From: Sedimenticola sp.
GTDB taxonomy: Bacteria; Pseudomonadota; Gammaproteobacteria; Chromatiales; Chromatiaceae
Assembly (NCBI GenBank): GCA_027068795.1
Contig: JAMOMB010000063.1
Coordinates: forward strand, 1-43,456
Length of the DNA stretch: 43,456 nucleotides
Reading direction: 5' to 3'
A model generated the notes under the pieces. That model did no database searches. It saw only the letters and a list, made by a program, of their open reading frames with translations, and was not told where the DNA came from. A program made the position numbers and the translations under genes. Positions 16,574 to 24,475 of the stretch are shown piece by piece (position 1 is the first letter of the stretch; the number at the start of each line of letters is the position of its first letter).

Positions 16574-16945
16574 CTATTTCCAGTCCACCTCTTTGTGGAA
16601 GGTCATGAGCACTTCAACATTGCCGGCCACAGGTTTGCGTACTTCATAATCCAGCACCATGCTGGTCTTTCCCTTGCTGCGGTCAATTTTCAGATTCTTG
16701 GGATCAAAATCATAAATGCCGTTGATGTCTATGCGGCGATTGAATATCTTGCGCAACTGTTTGGGAGGGGCTTGCCGGTATTTTGGATCTTCCTTGATGC
16801 TCTCAAGAACCTCGCTCATGGAGTGGAACTCCAGGTAGCTGGGCACCATTTTCACGCCGAGCAAAACGAAAAACAACGTAATCGCAATGAGGAAAATCCA
16901 TGAAGTAATGGTGAGTCCCTGCTGCGGTCTCTTCAGATATTGCAT
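16574..16945 (-). CDS. DUF4845 small membrane protein
   Basis: This 123-residue protein has one N-terminal transmembrane helix (about residues 12-32, LTITSWIFLIAITLFFVLLG) and a small extracytoplasmic domain. That domain includes KMVPSYLEFHSMSEVLESIK and RRIDINGIYDFDPKNLKI. It fits the DUF4845 family, typically found between lepB and rnc in gammaproteobacteria. The position suggests a link to membrane protein processing, but no function is established. It begins 12 bp after the lepB stop, in the same operon. Confidence 0.85.
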   Translation of the reverse strand: MQYLKRPQQGLTITSWIFLIAITLFFVLLGVKMVPSYLEFHSMSEVLESIKEDPKYRQAPPKQLRKIFNRRIDINGIYDFDPKNLKIDRSKGKTSMVLDYEVRKPVAGNVEVLMTFHKEVDWK

Positions 16946-16957
16946 ATTTGTTCCCCT

Positions 16958-17848
16958 TTATTCAATAACTTCGCCAATGCGTGACCAATCGAATATTCCA
17001 GAGCGATTCCAATCAAGGCTTAACCATATCACAAAGGCTTTTCCAACCAAATTCCGCTCCGGCACAAAACCCCAGCAGCGGCTGTCGTTGCTGTTGTCAC
17101 GATTGTCTCCCATCATGAAGAAATGCCCTTCCGGCACGGTGACTTCACCATTGGCCAGCACCCTGCAGCCAGGCGGAAAATCTGGCGCACGGGGATTGAT
17201 CAGTATGGAATGCTCGACACCATCCAGGTTTTCTTTCAGCTCCCATCTGCCGGTCATTCCTTCACCGGATCCTACGCCCTGGTAGGTTCCCACCCTGGTT
17301 TGCGGAACGGCTTGCCCGTTCACATACAGCACCTTGTTCCTGTAACCGACGCGATCTCCCGGCAATCCAACCAGGCGCTTTATGTAATCCAGCTTCGGGT
17401 CTTCAGGATAACGAAACACCACCACATCGCCCCGTTCGGGCGTATCCACGTCAAGAAACTTGGTCTTGGTGACCGGAAACCGCAAACCATAGGCAAACTT
17501 GTTGACCAGGATAAAATCTCCAATCAGCAAGGTCGGCATCATGGAGCCGGAGGGAATGCGGAAAGGCTCGACAACGAAAGCCCGCAGCAGCAGCACAAAC
17601 AGGAAAATAGGGAAAAACGAGCGGGCGTAATCCACCATCAATGGCTCTTGCGCCGCCTTTTGCTTTTCCCTCCCCGGTGCGGATTTGCGCTTGAGCAGCA
17701 AGTACGCCCCCCAGATCAGGCCGGAAACCACGGTCGCGAAAGCCAGGGCGGCTTCTATGCCAAAAGAATACAGCACCCAGATGAAGGCGCCCGCAATTCC
17801 TGTCAGCGCGACGAATTCATACCATGGCGTTTCTTTTTGTTCTTTCAT
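16958..17848 (-). CDS. lepB: Signal peptidase I
   Basis: This 296-residue membrane serine protease removes type I signal peptides at the periplasmic face of the inner membrane. Hydrophobic helices lie near residues 12-30, 32-52 and 78-92. The catalytic serine is in RIPSGSMMPTLLIGD and the general-base lysine in DYIKRLVGLPGDRV. Box D/E appears as FFMMGDNRDNSNDSRCWGFV. The extra N-terminal helix matches the gammaproteobacterial form. It follows lepA after 24 bp, the usual lepA-lepB pair. Confidence 0.96.
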   Translation of the reverse strand: MKEQKETPWYEFVALTGIAGAFIWVLYSFGIEAALAFATVVSGLIWGAYLLLKRKSAPGREKQKAAQEPLMVDYARSFFPIFLFVLLLRAFVVEPFRIPSGSMMPTLLIGDFILVNKFAYGLRFPVTKTKFLDVDTPERGDVVVFRYPEDPKLDYIKRLVGLPGDRVGYRNKVLYVNGQAVPQTRVGTYQGVGSGEGMTGRWELKENLDGVEHSILINPRAPDFPPGCRVLANGEVTVPEGHFFMMGDNRDNSNDSRCWGFVPERNLVGKAFVIWLSLDWNRSGIFDWSRIGEVIE

Positions 17849-17872
17849 AAGGATTTCAGCTCCAAGTAAGCG

Positions 17873-19678
17873 TTACTTGTCTTTTCCCACATTCAATACA
17901 GCAAGGAAGGCTTCCTGGGGAATCTCCACCCGGCCTACCTGTTTCATGCGTTTTTTTCCTGCTTTCTGTTTTTCCAGCAGCTTGCGTTTGCGTGTAATGT
18001 CGCCACCATAGCATTTGGCGGTGACATTCTTGCGCAGCGCCTTCACCGTGGAGCGGGCAATGATCTTGCTGCCCAACGCCGCCTGTATGGCCACCTCGAA
18101 CATTTGCCGGGGAATGATTTCCTTCATCTTGTCCGTGAGTTCCCGGCCACGGCTTTCAGCGTAATCCCTGTGCACGATGAGCGACAAGGCATCCACGCGC
18201 TCCCCGTTGATGAGAATATCCAGCTTGACCAGGTTGGCCGCCTGAAAGCGATCCAGCTCATATTCGAACGAGGCATAGCCGCGGCTGACGGATTTGAGGC
18301 GGTCGAAGAAGTCCAGCACGACCTCATTCATGGGCAAGTCATAAACCAACTGCACCTGACCGCCAAGGTACTGCATATTTTTCTGCACCCCGCGTTTTTC
18401 GATGCACAGATTGATCACATTCCCCAGATAGTCCTGGGGAACCAGGATATGCGCCTCGATGATGGGCTCACGGATCTCTTCGATCTGACCGGGATCCGGC
18501 AGATCTGCGGGATTGTCCACCATGAGGATCTCGCCGTCGCTCTTCTCCACTTCATAGATGACCGTCGGCGCCGTGGTGATCAAATCGAGATCGTATTCCC
18601 GCTCCAGGCGCTCCTGGATGATTTCCATGTGCAACATACCAAGAAAGCCGCAACGGAATCCGAATCCCAGGGCCTGGGAAGTTTCCGGCTCGAAATGCAG
18701 CGCTGCATCATTCAGCCGCAGTTTGCGCAGGGCTTCACGAAAGTTCTCGTAATCATCCGAGCTGATGGGATACAAGCCGGCAAATACCCTGGGCTGCATT
18801 TCCTTGAATCCGGGCAGGGGTTCGGCGGCCTTGTTGTCCGCCAGGGTGATGGTGTCGCCCACGGGTGCGGCATCGATCTCTTTCATGCCGGCAATCAGGT
18901 AGCCGACTTCTCCGGTATCCAGCATCTCGGTATCGGTGCGCTTGGGCGTGAACACGCCAACCTTTTCCGCCTGGTAGCTGCGACCGGTAGACATGATCAC
19001 AAACTTGTCCCGGCGTTTGAGGCTGCCGTTCATCACCCGGATCAGGGAAATCACCCCCACATAGGGATCAAACCAGGAGTCGATGATCAGCGCCTGCAAG
19101 GGCGCATTCGGGTCTCCTTTGGGGGGCGGGACGCGCTCCACCAGGCTTTCCAGCAGCTCTTCGATGCCAAGCCCGGTCTTGGCGCTGACGCGCAAGGCGT
19201 CTTCAGCCTCGATGCCGATGATCTCCTCGATTTCCGTAATCACCCTTTCCGGCTCGGCGGACGGCAAATCGATCTTGTTCAATACGGGCACGACCTCCAG
19301 CCCCTGCTCGATTGCGGTATAGCAATTCGCCACGCTCTGGGCCTCCACGCCCTGCGCCGCATCGACCACCAGCAATGCCCCCTCGCAGGCTGCCAGAGAA
19401 CGCGACACCTCGTAGGAAAAATCCACATGCCCGGGGGTATCTATAAAGTTGAGCTTATAGGTTTCACCGTCCTTGGCGGTAAAATTCAGGGTCACGCTCT
19501 GCGCCTTGATGGTAATGCCGCGCTCGCGCTCCAGATCCATGGAGTCCAGCACCTGGGCTTCCATTTCCCTTTCCGTCAAACCACCGCAAAGCTGGATAAA
19601 GCGGTCTGCAATGGTGGATTTTCCATGATCGATATGCGCAATAATGGAGAAATTTCGAATATGGTCGAGCTTAGACAT
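17873..19678 (-). CDS. lepA: Elongation factor 4 (LepA)
   Basis: This 601-residue translational GTPase can back-translocate ribosomes and aids 30S biogenesis. The P-loop is AHIDHGKST (residues 14-22), with [22 protein letters not shown] and NKIDLPSA following. The EF-G-like domains and the LepA-specific C-terminal domain ([26 protein letters not shown]) are complete. ATG at 19678 has GAGGA just upstream, so the extra 14 residues in the track are not used. Length is as in E. coli (599). It heads the lepA-lepB-DUF4845-rnc-era-recO-pdxJ run. Confidence 0.97.
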   Translation of the reverse strand: MSKLDHIRNFSIIAHIDHGKSTIADRFIQLCGGLTEREMEAQVLDSMDLERERGITIKAQSVTLNFTAKDGETYKLNFIDTPGHVDFSYEVSRSLAACEGALLVVDAAQGVEAQSVANCYTAIEQGLEVVPVLNKIDLPSAEPERVITEIEEIIGIEAEDALRVSAKTGLGIEELLESLVERVPPPKGDPNAPLQALIIDSWFDPYVGVISLIRVMNGSLKRRDKFVIMSTGRSYQAEKVGVFTPKRTDTEMLDTGEVGYLIAGMKEIDAAPVGDTITLADNKAAEPLPGFKEMQPRVFAGLYPISSDDYENFREALRKLRLNDAALHFEPETSQALGFGFRCGFLGMLHMEIIQERLEREYDLDLITTAPTVIYEVEKSDGEILMVDNPADLPDPGQIEEIREPIIEAHILVPQDYLGNVINLCIEKRGVQKNMQYLGGQVQLVYDLPMNEVVLDFFDRLKSVSRGYASFEYELDRFQAANLVKLDILINGERVDALSLIVHRDYAESRGRELTDKMKEIIPRQMFEVAIQAALGSKIIARSTVKALRKNVTAKCYGGDITRKRKLLEKQKAGKKRMKQVGRVEIPQEAFLAVLNVGKDK

Positions 19679-20018
19679 CAGTCCTCGGGGGTGGCGGAGT
19701 TCCGATTCCGCAATACACACGGCGGAACCAGGGAATTCCCAGAAAAATCAGCAACGGCGAATGATACTCCGGATCGGCAAGAATTTCCTGATGGATTTCC
19801 CGTAAAGTGAAATTTGAAGGCCGTGAAATGGCGGCGATTTTCTTTGATTTGCGGATGTTATTCACCCGGCGACCATTCGGTTTATGCGCAGCCGTCACAA
19901 GCGCATGCATGGCGAGGCGACATCCCGCGGGCAGGACTGATCCCTGTCAACATGCGACAACGATGTTCACAGATACACTCGTGACGGCTGCGCCTTGCGC
20001 CGGTTCACATCAAGGAGG
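19679..20018. other. Non-coding leader region between mucD terminator and lepA
   Basis: No convincing gene lies in this interval. The short ORF at 19671-19910 (-) matches no family I know and has no clear ribosome-binding site. The interval must hold the lepA promoter, but I found no strong -35/-10 pair. It contains a near-palindrome around GGGAATTCCC (about 19733-19742) and the long inverted repeat listed separately. Confidence 0.5.
19886..19993. repeat. Widely spaced inverted repeat upstream of lepA
   Basis: GCGCAGCCGTCAC (19886-19898) and GTGACGGCTGCGC (19981-19993) are exact reverse complements separated by 82 nt. They extend inward to 16-base arms with one mismatch (GCGCAGCCGTCACAAG against CTCGTGACGGCTGCGC). 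The interior is also rich in short repeats such as GCATGC. It could be an RNA stem enclosing a structured loop in the lepA leader, or a degenerate mobile repeat. Confidence 0.6.
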
Positions 20019-20050
20019 AAAAACGCTACATGCCGGTTCGGCTTACAGCG
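20019..20050 (-). terminator. Rho-independent terminator after mucD
   Basis: On the minus strand, CGCTGTAAGCC, loop GAAC, GGCATGTAGCG forms an 11-bp stem with two G-U pairs and one A-A mismatch, followed by TTTTTCC. It starts one base after the mucD stop codon and closes the rpoE-rseABC-mucD transcript. Confidence 0.75.
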
Positions 20051-20051
20051 G

Positions 20052-21482
20052 CTATTTTTCCGGCGTACGCAATGCGATGAACACCGGCCCTTGCGGTTTC
20101 AGCAGCAACAAGGCCACAGTCTTGCCTTTTGGAATGTCCCGGATGATTTTCTCCAGCTGCGGCAGCCCAGTGATCTTTTCTCCATCCACCATCAGCACGA
20201 TGTCGCCTGGCTTGACTCCCGCAGCAGCCGCAGGACCTTCCCTCACCTCTTTGATCCGTACGCCTTCATCTGCGGACAAATCCAGCCGTTCACGTTCTTC
20301 CGTGGCAAGTTCGGAAAACACCAGGCCCAGCTTGTTGCTTTCGGTCGCTTCCGGCGCCTTGGGCTTTTCCGGCTGTGGCTGATCATCTTCCGCGGGAAGT
20401 TTGTCGATACGCACCCGGAGGCTGATCTCCTCACCGTTCCTCAACACCTCCAGCGCCGCTTCCTCGCCCACGGCGGTTGCGCCCACCAACGGCGGCAGCT
20501 GCGAGGAATCATGCAACTGCTGTTGATTGAAGGCCAGGATAATATCGCCGACCTGCAATCCGCCCTTCTCCGCCGGTGAATCCTTGATCACCCTCGCAAC
20601 CAGCGCGCCCCGGGGACGGCTCATGCCAAAAGATTCAGCAAGATTGCGATCCACATCCTGAATCAGCACCCCGAGATAGCCGCGGGTCACATGTCCATCC
20701 TCGCGCAACTGCTCCACCACATGCATCGCAAGCTCGATGGGCACGGCGAAGGAAAGCCCCATGAAGCCACCGGAGCGGCTGAAAATCTGCGAGTTGATTC
20801 CTACCACCTTTCCCTGAAGGTCAAACAGCGGCCCCCCGGAGTTGCCAGGATTGATGGCCACATCCGTCTGAATGTAAGGCACATAGTTTTCACTGGGCAG
20901 GCTTCGTCCCTTGGCGCTGACGATACCCGCCGTCACTGTGGCGTCGAAACCAAATGGCGAACCGATTGCCAGCACCCATGCGCCGATCTTGAGATCCTTG
21001 CTGCTGCCGATCTTCACCGCAGGCAGATCTTCTGCATCGATTTTCAGCAGGGCGATGTCGCTGCCTTCATCCGAGCCGATCACCTTCGCTTCATAGGATT
21101 TGCGGTTGTTCAGGCGCACGATGACTTCATCTGCGCCATCCACTACATGGTGGTTGGTCAGCACATAGCCGTCTGTGCTGATGATAAAGCCGGATCCCAG
21201 GGATTCGCTTTCTTCAGGAGGTATCTGCCCCGGCCTGTCCTCGAAATAGCGCCGGAACAAATCGCTGAAAGGGTTGTTTTCCGGTAGCGGGGGAATATTC
21301 TGCGGCCCGTGAAACTGATGAAAATTTTTCTTGCCATGAGAAATCGTACTGATGTTGACCACCGCCGGGGCATTCTCTTCCACCAGCGCGGTAAAATCCG
21401 GCAATCCTTGCGCATATGCCCCGCCAAAAGACAGGAAAAAGCACAGCAAGAGCAGTATATTTTGTTTAGATAGTTTTCTCAT
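20052..21482 (-). CDS. mucD: DegP/MucD-type periplasmic serine protease
   Basis: This 476-residue HtrA-family protease and chaperone has a signal peptide (NILLLLCFFLSFGGAYA|QG). The trypsin-like domain has catalytic His112 (TNHHVVDGA), Asp142 (GSDIALLKI) and Ser215 (NPGNSGGPLF). Two PDZ domains follow, at about 265-350 (RGYLGVLIQDVDRNLAESFG) and 385-470 (VREGPAAAAGVKPGDIVLMV). It degrades or refolds damaged envelope proteins. The start lies 1 bp after the rseC stop (TGAAATG). Its location at the end of the rpoE-rse operon matches MucD of Pseudomonas, where it limits sigma-E activation. Confidence 0.95.
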   Translation of the reverse strand: MRKLSKQNILLLLCFFLSFGGAYAQGLPDFTALVEENAPAVVNISTISHGKKNFHQFHGPQNIPPLPENNPFSDLFRRYFEDRPGQIPPEESESLGSGFIISTDGYVLTNHHVVDGADEVIVRLNNRKSYEAKVIGSDEGSDIALLKIDAEDLPAVKIGSSKDLKIGAWVLAIGSPFGFDATVTAGIVSAKGRSLPSENYVPYIQTDVAINPGNSGGPLFDLQGKVVGINSQIFSRSGGFMGLSFAVPIELAMHVVEQLREDGHVTRGYLGVLIQDVDRNLAESFGMSRPRGALVARVIKDSPAEKGGLQVGDIILAFNQQQLHDSSQLPPLVGATAVGEEAALEVLRNGEEISLRVRIDKLPAEDDQPQPEKPKAPEATESNKLGLVFSELATEERERLDLSADEGVRIKEVREGPAAAAGVKPGDIVLMVDGEKITGLPQLEKIIRDIPKGKTVALLLLKPQGPVFIALRTPEK

Positions 21483-21483
21483 T

Positions 21484-21978
21484 TCATTGTATTTTCAGCA
21501 ATTGTTTTGGATCTACAGAGAAAGGACGCGGGCTTAGGACACGCAAGATTCTCGCTTGATAGCGGTTGTGGGCAGACAGCCGGGCGCCGGTTTTCCGCAC
21601 CATCAGCAACGCCAGGAAAAAGCCCGCAATGCCCGCGCCAGTACTGACAACCTCGACCATCAGCGGCGTATGTTGCGAAGCCAACCAGGTTCCGGCCATT
21701 GCGCCACCGATCATTCCCAGCAGCGGCACGATGTACAGGAGCAACGACGCGGTTTGCAGGGCCGATTCGTCCAGCCCGATGAGCACCCGGTCGCCCGCCT
21801 GGGCATGCACCGGGTTGCTTGCCCAAAAAGAGCGCTTGCGCTGCGGAAACAGACTGGCGAGCAAGGAAGTGCCGCAGCCGTTTTTCGCCGCGCAGGAACC
21901 ACAGCTGGATTTGTTTTCGGCAACGACCTTGGCGGCGTTCCCGCGAACGGACAGGACGACGCCCTGTTCTTCCAGCAT
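21484..21978 (-). CDS. rseC: RseC/MucC-family membrane protein
   Basis: This 164-residue inner-membrane protein has the RseC cysteine pattern SSCGSCAAKNGCGTSLL near the N-terminus and two helices (TASLLLYIVPLLGMIGGAMA and VVSTGAGIAGFFLALLMV). RseC proteins modulate sigma-E activity and take part in reducing SoxR in E. coli. Four conserved cysteines could carry an iron-sulfur cluster, as in the SoxR-reducing complex; that is inferred from the family. A 116-bp gap separates it from rseB, and GGGAGAG lies upstream of the ATG. Confidence 0.92.
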   Translation of the reverse strand: MLEEQGVVLSVRGNAAKVVAENKSSCGSCAAKNGCGTSLLASLFPQRKRSFWASNPVHAQAGDRVLIGLDESALQTASLLLYIVPLLGMIGGAMAGTWLASQHTPLMVEVVSTGAGIAGFFLALLMVRKTGARLSAHNRYQARILRVLSPRPFSVDPKQLLKIQ

Positions 21979-22094
21979 CGCTCAATTCTCTCCCGCCACG
22001 AACCGGCAAAGAGGGTTTTGGCGAATTTCGAATAACGCCACCATGCCGCAACTCATTCCATGGCTTCCAGACATTCGGGGTACGAGACAACAGT

Positions 22095-23117
22095 TCACGG
22101 CTTGGCCAGGGTATTTTCTGCGCCTGCGTTGCTGTGAACGCTGCTGGCCAATAATTCCAGCGTCTTCTGGGGAACTTCGCCAACGACCGTCAGTTGATAG
22201 TCCTTCAATCTACGCCCGAGCACCCGTACCGAACCGAGGTTGGCGAAGCCCTCGAAGACCTTACCATTGTCCAGCGGCTCGAGATAAACGGAAACAGTGG
22301 CCAAGCCATCAGAAAATACAAAGTGCTCAAGGCCGGCGCGCGGCGACTTCTGGTAATCAATCAGGGAAAAACCGGACGGCAAGGAAGGAAAGTTCCAGGC
22401 GGGAGTCGCCGGCTCGGTCTGTAGCGGCACGCTTTGTACAGCGGGCGCATCGTCGGCGCCAGCAGCGCCCAGTTTCGCCAGCATCAGCGATTTTGCCGCC
22501 GCATTGTCTTCTTCATCCGGATGATGCAGGGACAACAGGTCTACATCCGTTATCTTGAGATCGGTAAACATGATCCGGGATTGCAAGGCGCCATCACGAT
22601 CCATCACCATGAGATCCAGAGGCAAAGCACTCATTTTGTCCAGGGTGAGACGGTAGCCATAACGCAGATTGTCATTGGGCATGAGATTGATGACAACACC
22701 CGGGCGTCCGGCGATGCGTGCGATTCCTCCCAGGGAAATACGGTAATTCTCCAGCAGCTTTTCCGGCTGAAGGGATTTCAGGGGAGAAAGCTTGCCTGCC
22801 GCGGGCTGTTGGGAAATATGCAGCTTGCCGTTTCTGTTGGTAATGATGGTGATGGACTTGCTGTCTCTGAGCACTTCCCTGGGCACCCCGGTAAGGGAGG
22901 AAAGCGACTCTCTGGGGCCATCCTCCCCAATTTGATGGCGCAAATGCATGGCTTCCAGGGAATCCCCGCACTGGCATACGAAATGGCCTTCGTAGTTCAT
23001 GCTGATTACCGCCAGATTCATTTTTTCCAGCCACTGCACAGCCGCGTTGCTGTTGGCGTCAGATGCCAGGCCTGTGCCACAAAGGCAGAACAGCAACGCC
23101 AGAAGTCCACTTCTCAT
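22095..23117 (-). CDS. rseB: Sigma-E regulatory protein RseB/MucB
   Basis: This 340-residue periplasmic protein binds the periplasmic part of RseA and shields it from DegS cleavage; mislocalised lipopolysaccharide or lipoprotein releases it. The N-terminus is a signal peptide (SGLLALLFCLCGTGLA|SD). The lipid-binding N domain begins VQWLEKMNLAVISMNYEGHF. The C-terminal domain includes PSGFSLIDYQKSPR and HFVFSDGLATVSVYLEP. An unusual CQCG motif sits at the end of the first strand. It lies 4 bp after rseA, in the usual order. Confidence 0.94.
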   Translation of the reverse strand: MRSGLLALLFCLCGTGLASDANSNAAVQWLEKMNLAVISMNYEGHFVCQCGDSLEAMHLRHQIGEDGPRESLSSLTGVPREVLRDSKSITIITNRNGKLHISQQPAAGKLSPLKSLQPEKLLENYRISLGGIARIAGRPGVVINLMPNDNLRYGYRLTLDKMSALPLDLMVMDRDGALQSRIMFTDLKITDVDLLSLHHPDEEDNAAAKSLMLAKLGAAGADDAPAVQSVPLQTEPATPAWNFPSLPSGFSLIDYQKSPRAGLEHFVFSDGLATVSVYLEPLDNGKVFEGFANLGSVRVLGRRLKDYQLTVVGEVPQKTLELLASSVHSNAGAENTLAKP

Positions 23118-23121
23118 GAGT

Positions 23122-23718
23122 TTATTTCTGCGGCTTGCCGTAGCTGACGAAAGAGGTATAGGGCATCACTCCCTGCACGCCACCAGGCGCCGCATACTGG
23201 CTATGCTGCTCCAGATAGCGATCCAGGCGACTGCGGGTCTCATCCTCGATGGTTTTCCAGTGATTTTCCTTCTGCGCCACCAGCGTGGGAGCGGGTGTTA
23301 CCTCGCCCACCGGCTGCGCCACCACCTGCAAGCCGCTGCTCGCAGGCGCCTGCATTTGCGTACCGTTGATGAACTGCGGCCCCAGAAGAATCCCCACTGC
23401 CGCCACCGAAGCGGCAAGGGCGGCGCCCGCCACCGGCTGCACCCAGCGGGGCAGGCGGGCGCGGCTTTTCACCGGGGCCAGAACCGTCGGTTCCGAGGCA
23501 AGGCGCTGACTGACCGCGTTCACCAGATCCATGGAAGAAAGATTGACTTCCTCGCCACGAAGACTGTCACTGATCAACTGGTACCGGGCCAGGGTCTCCT
23601 TGAGCGCCTGATCCTTGCTGATCTGATGGCTCACATGCAACATTTCCGGCTCGCTCAATTCATTGTCGATAGCAGCGGACAGCCAGTCTTGTTCTTTGTT
23701 GTTTCCGTATTCAGACAT
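23122..23718 (-). CDS. rseA: Anti-sigma-E factor RseA/MucA
   Basis: This 198-residue single-pass inner-membrane anti-sigma factor has a cytoplasmic N-terminal domain (EQDWLSAAIDNELSEPEMLH) that sequesters RpoE. One transmembrane helix lies at about residues 94-113 (VQPVAGAALAASVAAVGILL), and a periplasmic tail is the expected target of DegS and RseB. GGGAA lies 7 nt upstream of ATG. It is 15 bp after rpoE. The C-terminal YGKPQK does not look like an outer-membrane-protein peptide, consistent with its substrate role. Confidence 0.94.
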   Translation of the reverse strand: MSEYGNNKEQDWLSAAIDNELSEPEMLHVSHQISKDQALKETLARYQLISDSLRGEEVNLSSMDLVNAVSQRLASEPTVLAPVKSRARLPRWVQPVAGAALAASVAAVGILLGPQFINGTQMQAPASSGLQVVAQPVGEVTPAPTLVAQKENHWKTIEDETRSRLDRYLEQHSQYAAPGGVQGVMPYTSFVSYGKPQK

Positions 23719-23733
23719 GGTGCATTCCCGATT

Positions 23734-24312
23734 TCAATTCAATAAAGGTCGCAATCTCTTGTCAATCGCATCACGGGCGCGGAAGATACGCGACCGGACG
23801 GTACCAATGGGGCAATCCATTGCCTGGGCAATTTCTTCGTAACTAAGCCCTTCCAGCTCCCGCAAGCTGATGGCGACACGCAAGTCATCCGGCAACTCAT
23901 TCAACGCATCCCGAATAGTACGGGCAATCTCGTCCTGCAACAACAAACGCTCTGGCGTATCGAATTCCTTCAGCCTGGCGCCGGAGTCCATTTGCTCCGC
24001 AGTTACCGCTTCCACATCGTCTGCCGGCGGCCGGCGGCCCTTGGCGGCCAGATGGTTTTTTGCGGTATTGATGGCGATACGGTACAACCAGGTGTAAAAG
24101 GCGCTGTCGCCGCGAAACTTCGGCAGCGCCCGGTAGGCCTTGATGAAGGCCTCCTGGCTGACGTCGAATACCTCGCTGCTGTCATGGATATAGCGCGAGA
24201 TAATATTCGCCACCTTTTGCTGGTATTTCAAGACCAGCAGATCAAAAGCCTTTTTATCGCCGTTTTTTACCCGTTCCACCAATTTGAGGTCGGCTTCGGC
24301 ATTTGAAGTCAT
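23734..24312 (-). CDS. rpoE: RNA polymerase sigma-E factor
   Basis: This 192-residue ECF sigma factor of the RpoE/AlgU group directs the envelope-stress regulon. Region 2 includes ISRYIHDSSEVFDVSQEAFI and FYTWLYRIAINTAKNHLA. Region 4 is LSYEEIAQAMDCPIGTVRSR. Length is as in E. coli (191). The gene carries a near-consensus sigma-E promoter upstream, giving positive autoregulation. The ribosome-binding site GGGAAG sits in the loop of a perfect 7-bp hairpin whose stem contains the first two bases of the start codon. It diverges from nadB, as in E. coli. Confidence 0.97.
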   Translation of the reverse strand: MTSNAEADLKLVERVKNGDKKAFDLLVLKYQQKVANIISRYIHDSSEVFDVSQEAFIKAYRALPKFRGDSAFYTWLYRIAINTAKNHLAAKGRRPPADDVEAVTAEQMDSGARLKEFDTPERLLLQDEIARTIRDALNELPDDLRVAISLRELEGLSYEEIAQAMDCPIGTVRSRIFRARDAIDKRLRPLLN

Positions 24313-24331
24313 GGCTCACTTCCCGAGCCAT
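24311..24331 (-). promoter_or_regulatory. Hairpin at the rpoE translation start
   Basis: On the minus strand, ATGGCTC, loop GGGAAGT, GAGCCAT forms a perfect 7-bp stem. The loop is the rpoE Shine-Dalgarno sequence, and the last two bases of the stem are the A and U of the start codon. Such structures can limit initiation until melted by heat, a ribosome or a ligand. The structure is certain as sequence; its effect is inferred. Confidence 0.6.
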
Positions 24332-24360
24332 ACATCCATGGCTTTTGCATCTTATGCCAA

Positions 24361-24387
24361 TGTGACATTCTTATTGTTATAAAGTTC
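24361..24387 (-). promoter_or_regulatory. Sigma-E promoter of rpoE
   Basis: Read on the minus strand, GAACTT (24387 to 24382) and TCACA (24365 to 24361) are separated by exactly 16 bp. This matches the sigma-E pattern GAACTT-N16-TCTRA closely: perfect -35, near-match -10. The start site would be near 24355, about 40 nt before the rpoE ATG. It supports autoregulation of the operon. Confidence 0.8.
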
Positions 24388-24402
24388 TGTTTCATGAATA
24401 CT
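24374..24402 (+). promoter_or_regulatory. Candidate sigma-70 promoter of nadB
   Basis: TTGTTA (24374-24379) and AATACT (24397-24402) are spaced by 17 bp. The -35 matches 4 of 6 and the -10 about 4 of 6. It overlaps the divergent sigma-E promoter, so the two polymerases could compete. Confidence 0.35.
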
Positions 24403-24475
24403 TGATTGATCCGGCAACCCGGCAATGGAAAGCTCCGAACCCTGTGGCCAAAACCCAAAAAAATTAACCTCTATT

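Noticed and set aside
18104-19810. 568-codon plus-strand ORF opposite lepA
   Set aside because: Antisense shadow of the highly conserved lepA gene; no protein family features.
19671-19910. 79-codon ORF on the minus strand upstream of lepA
   Set aside because: No recognisable family, no ribosome-binding site, an unconvincing composition, and it runs into the lepA start. Treated as non-coding.
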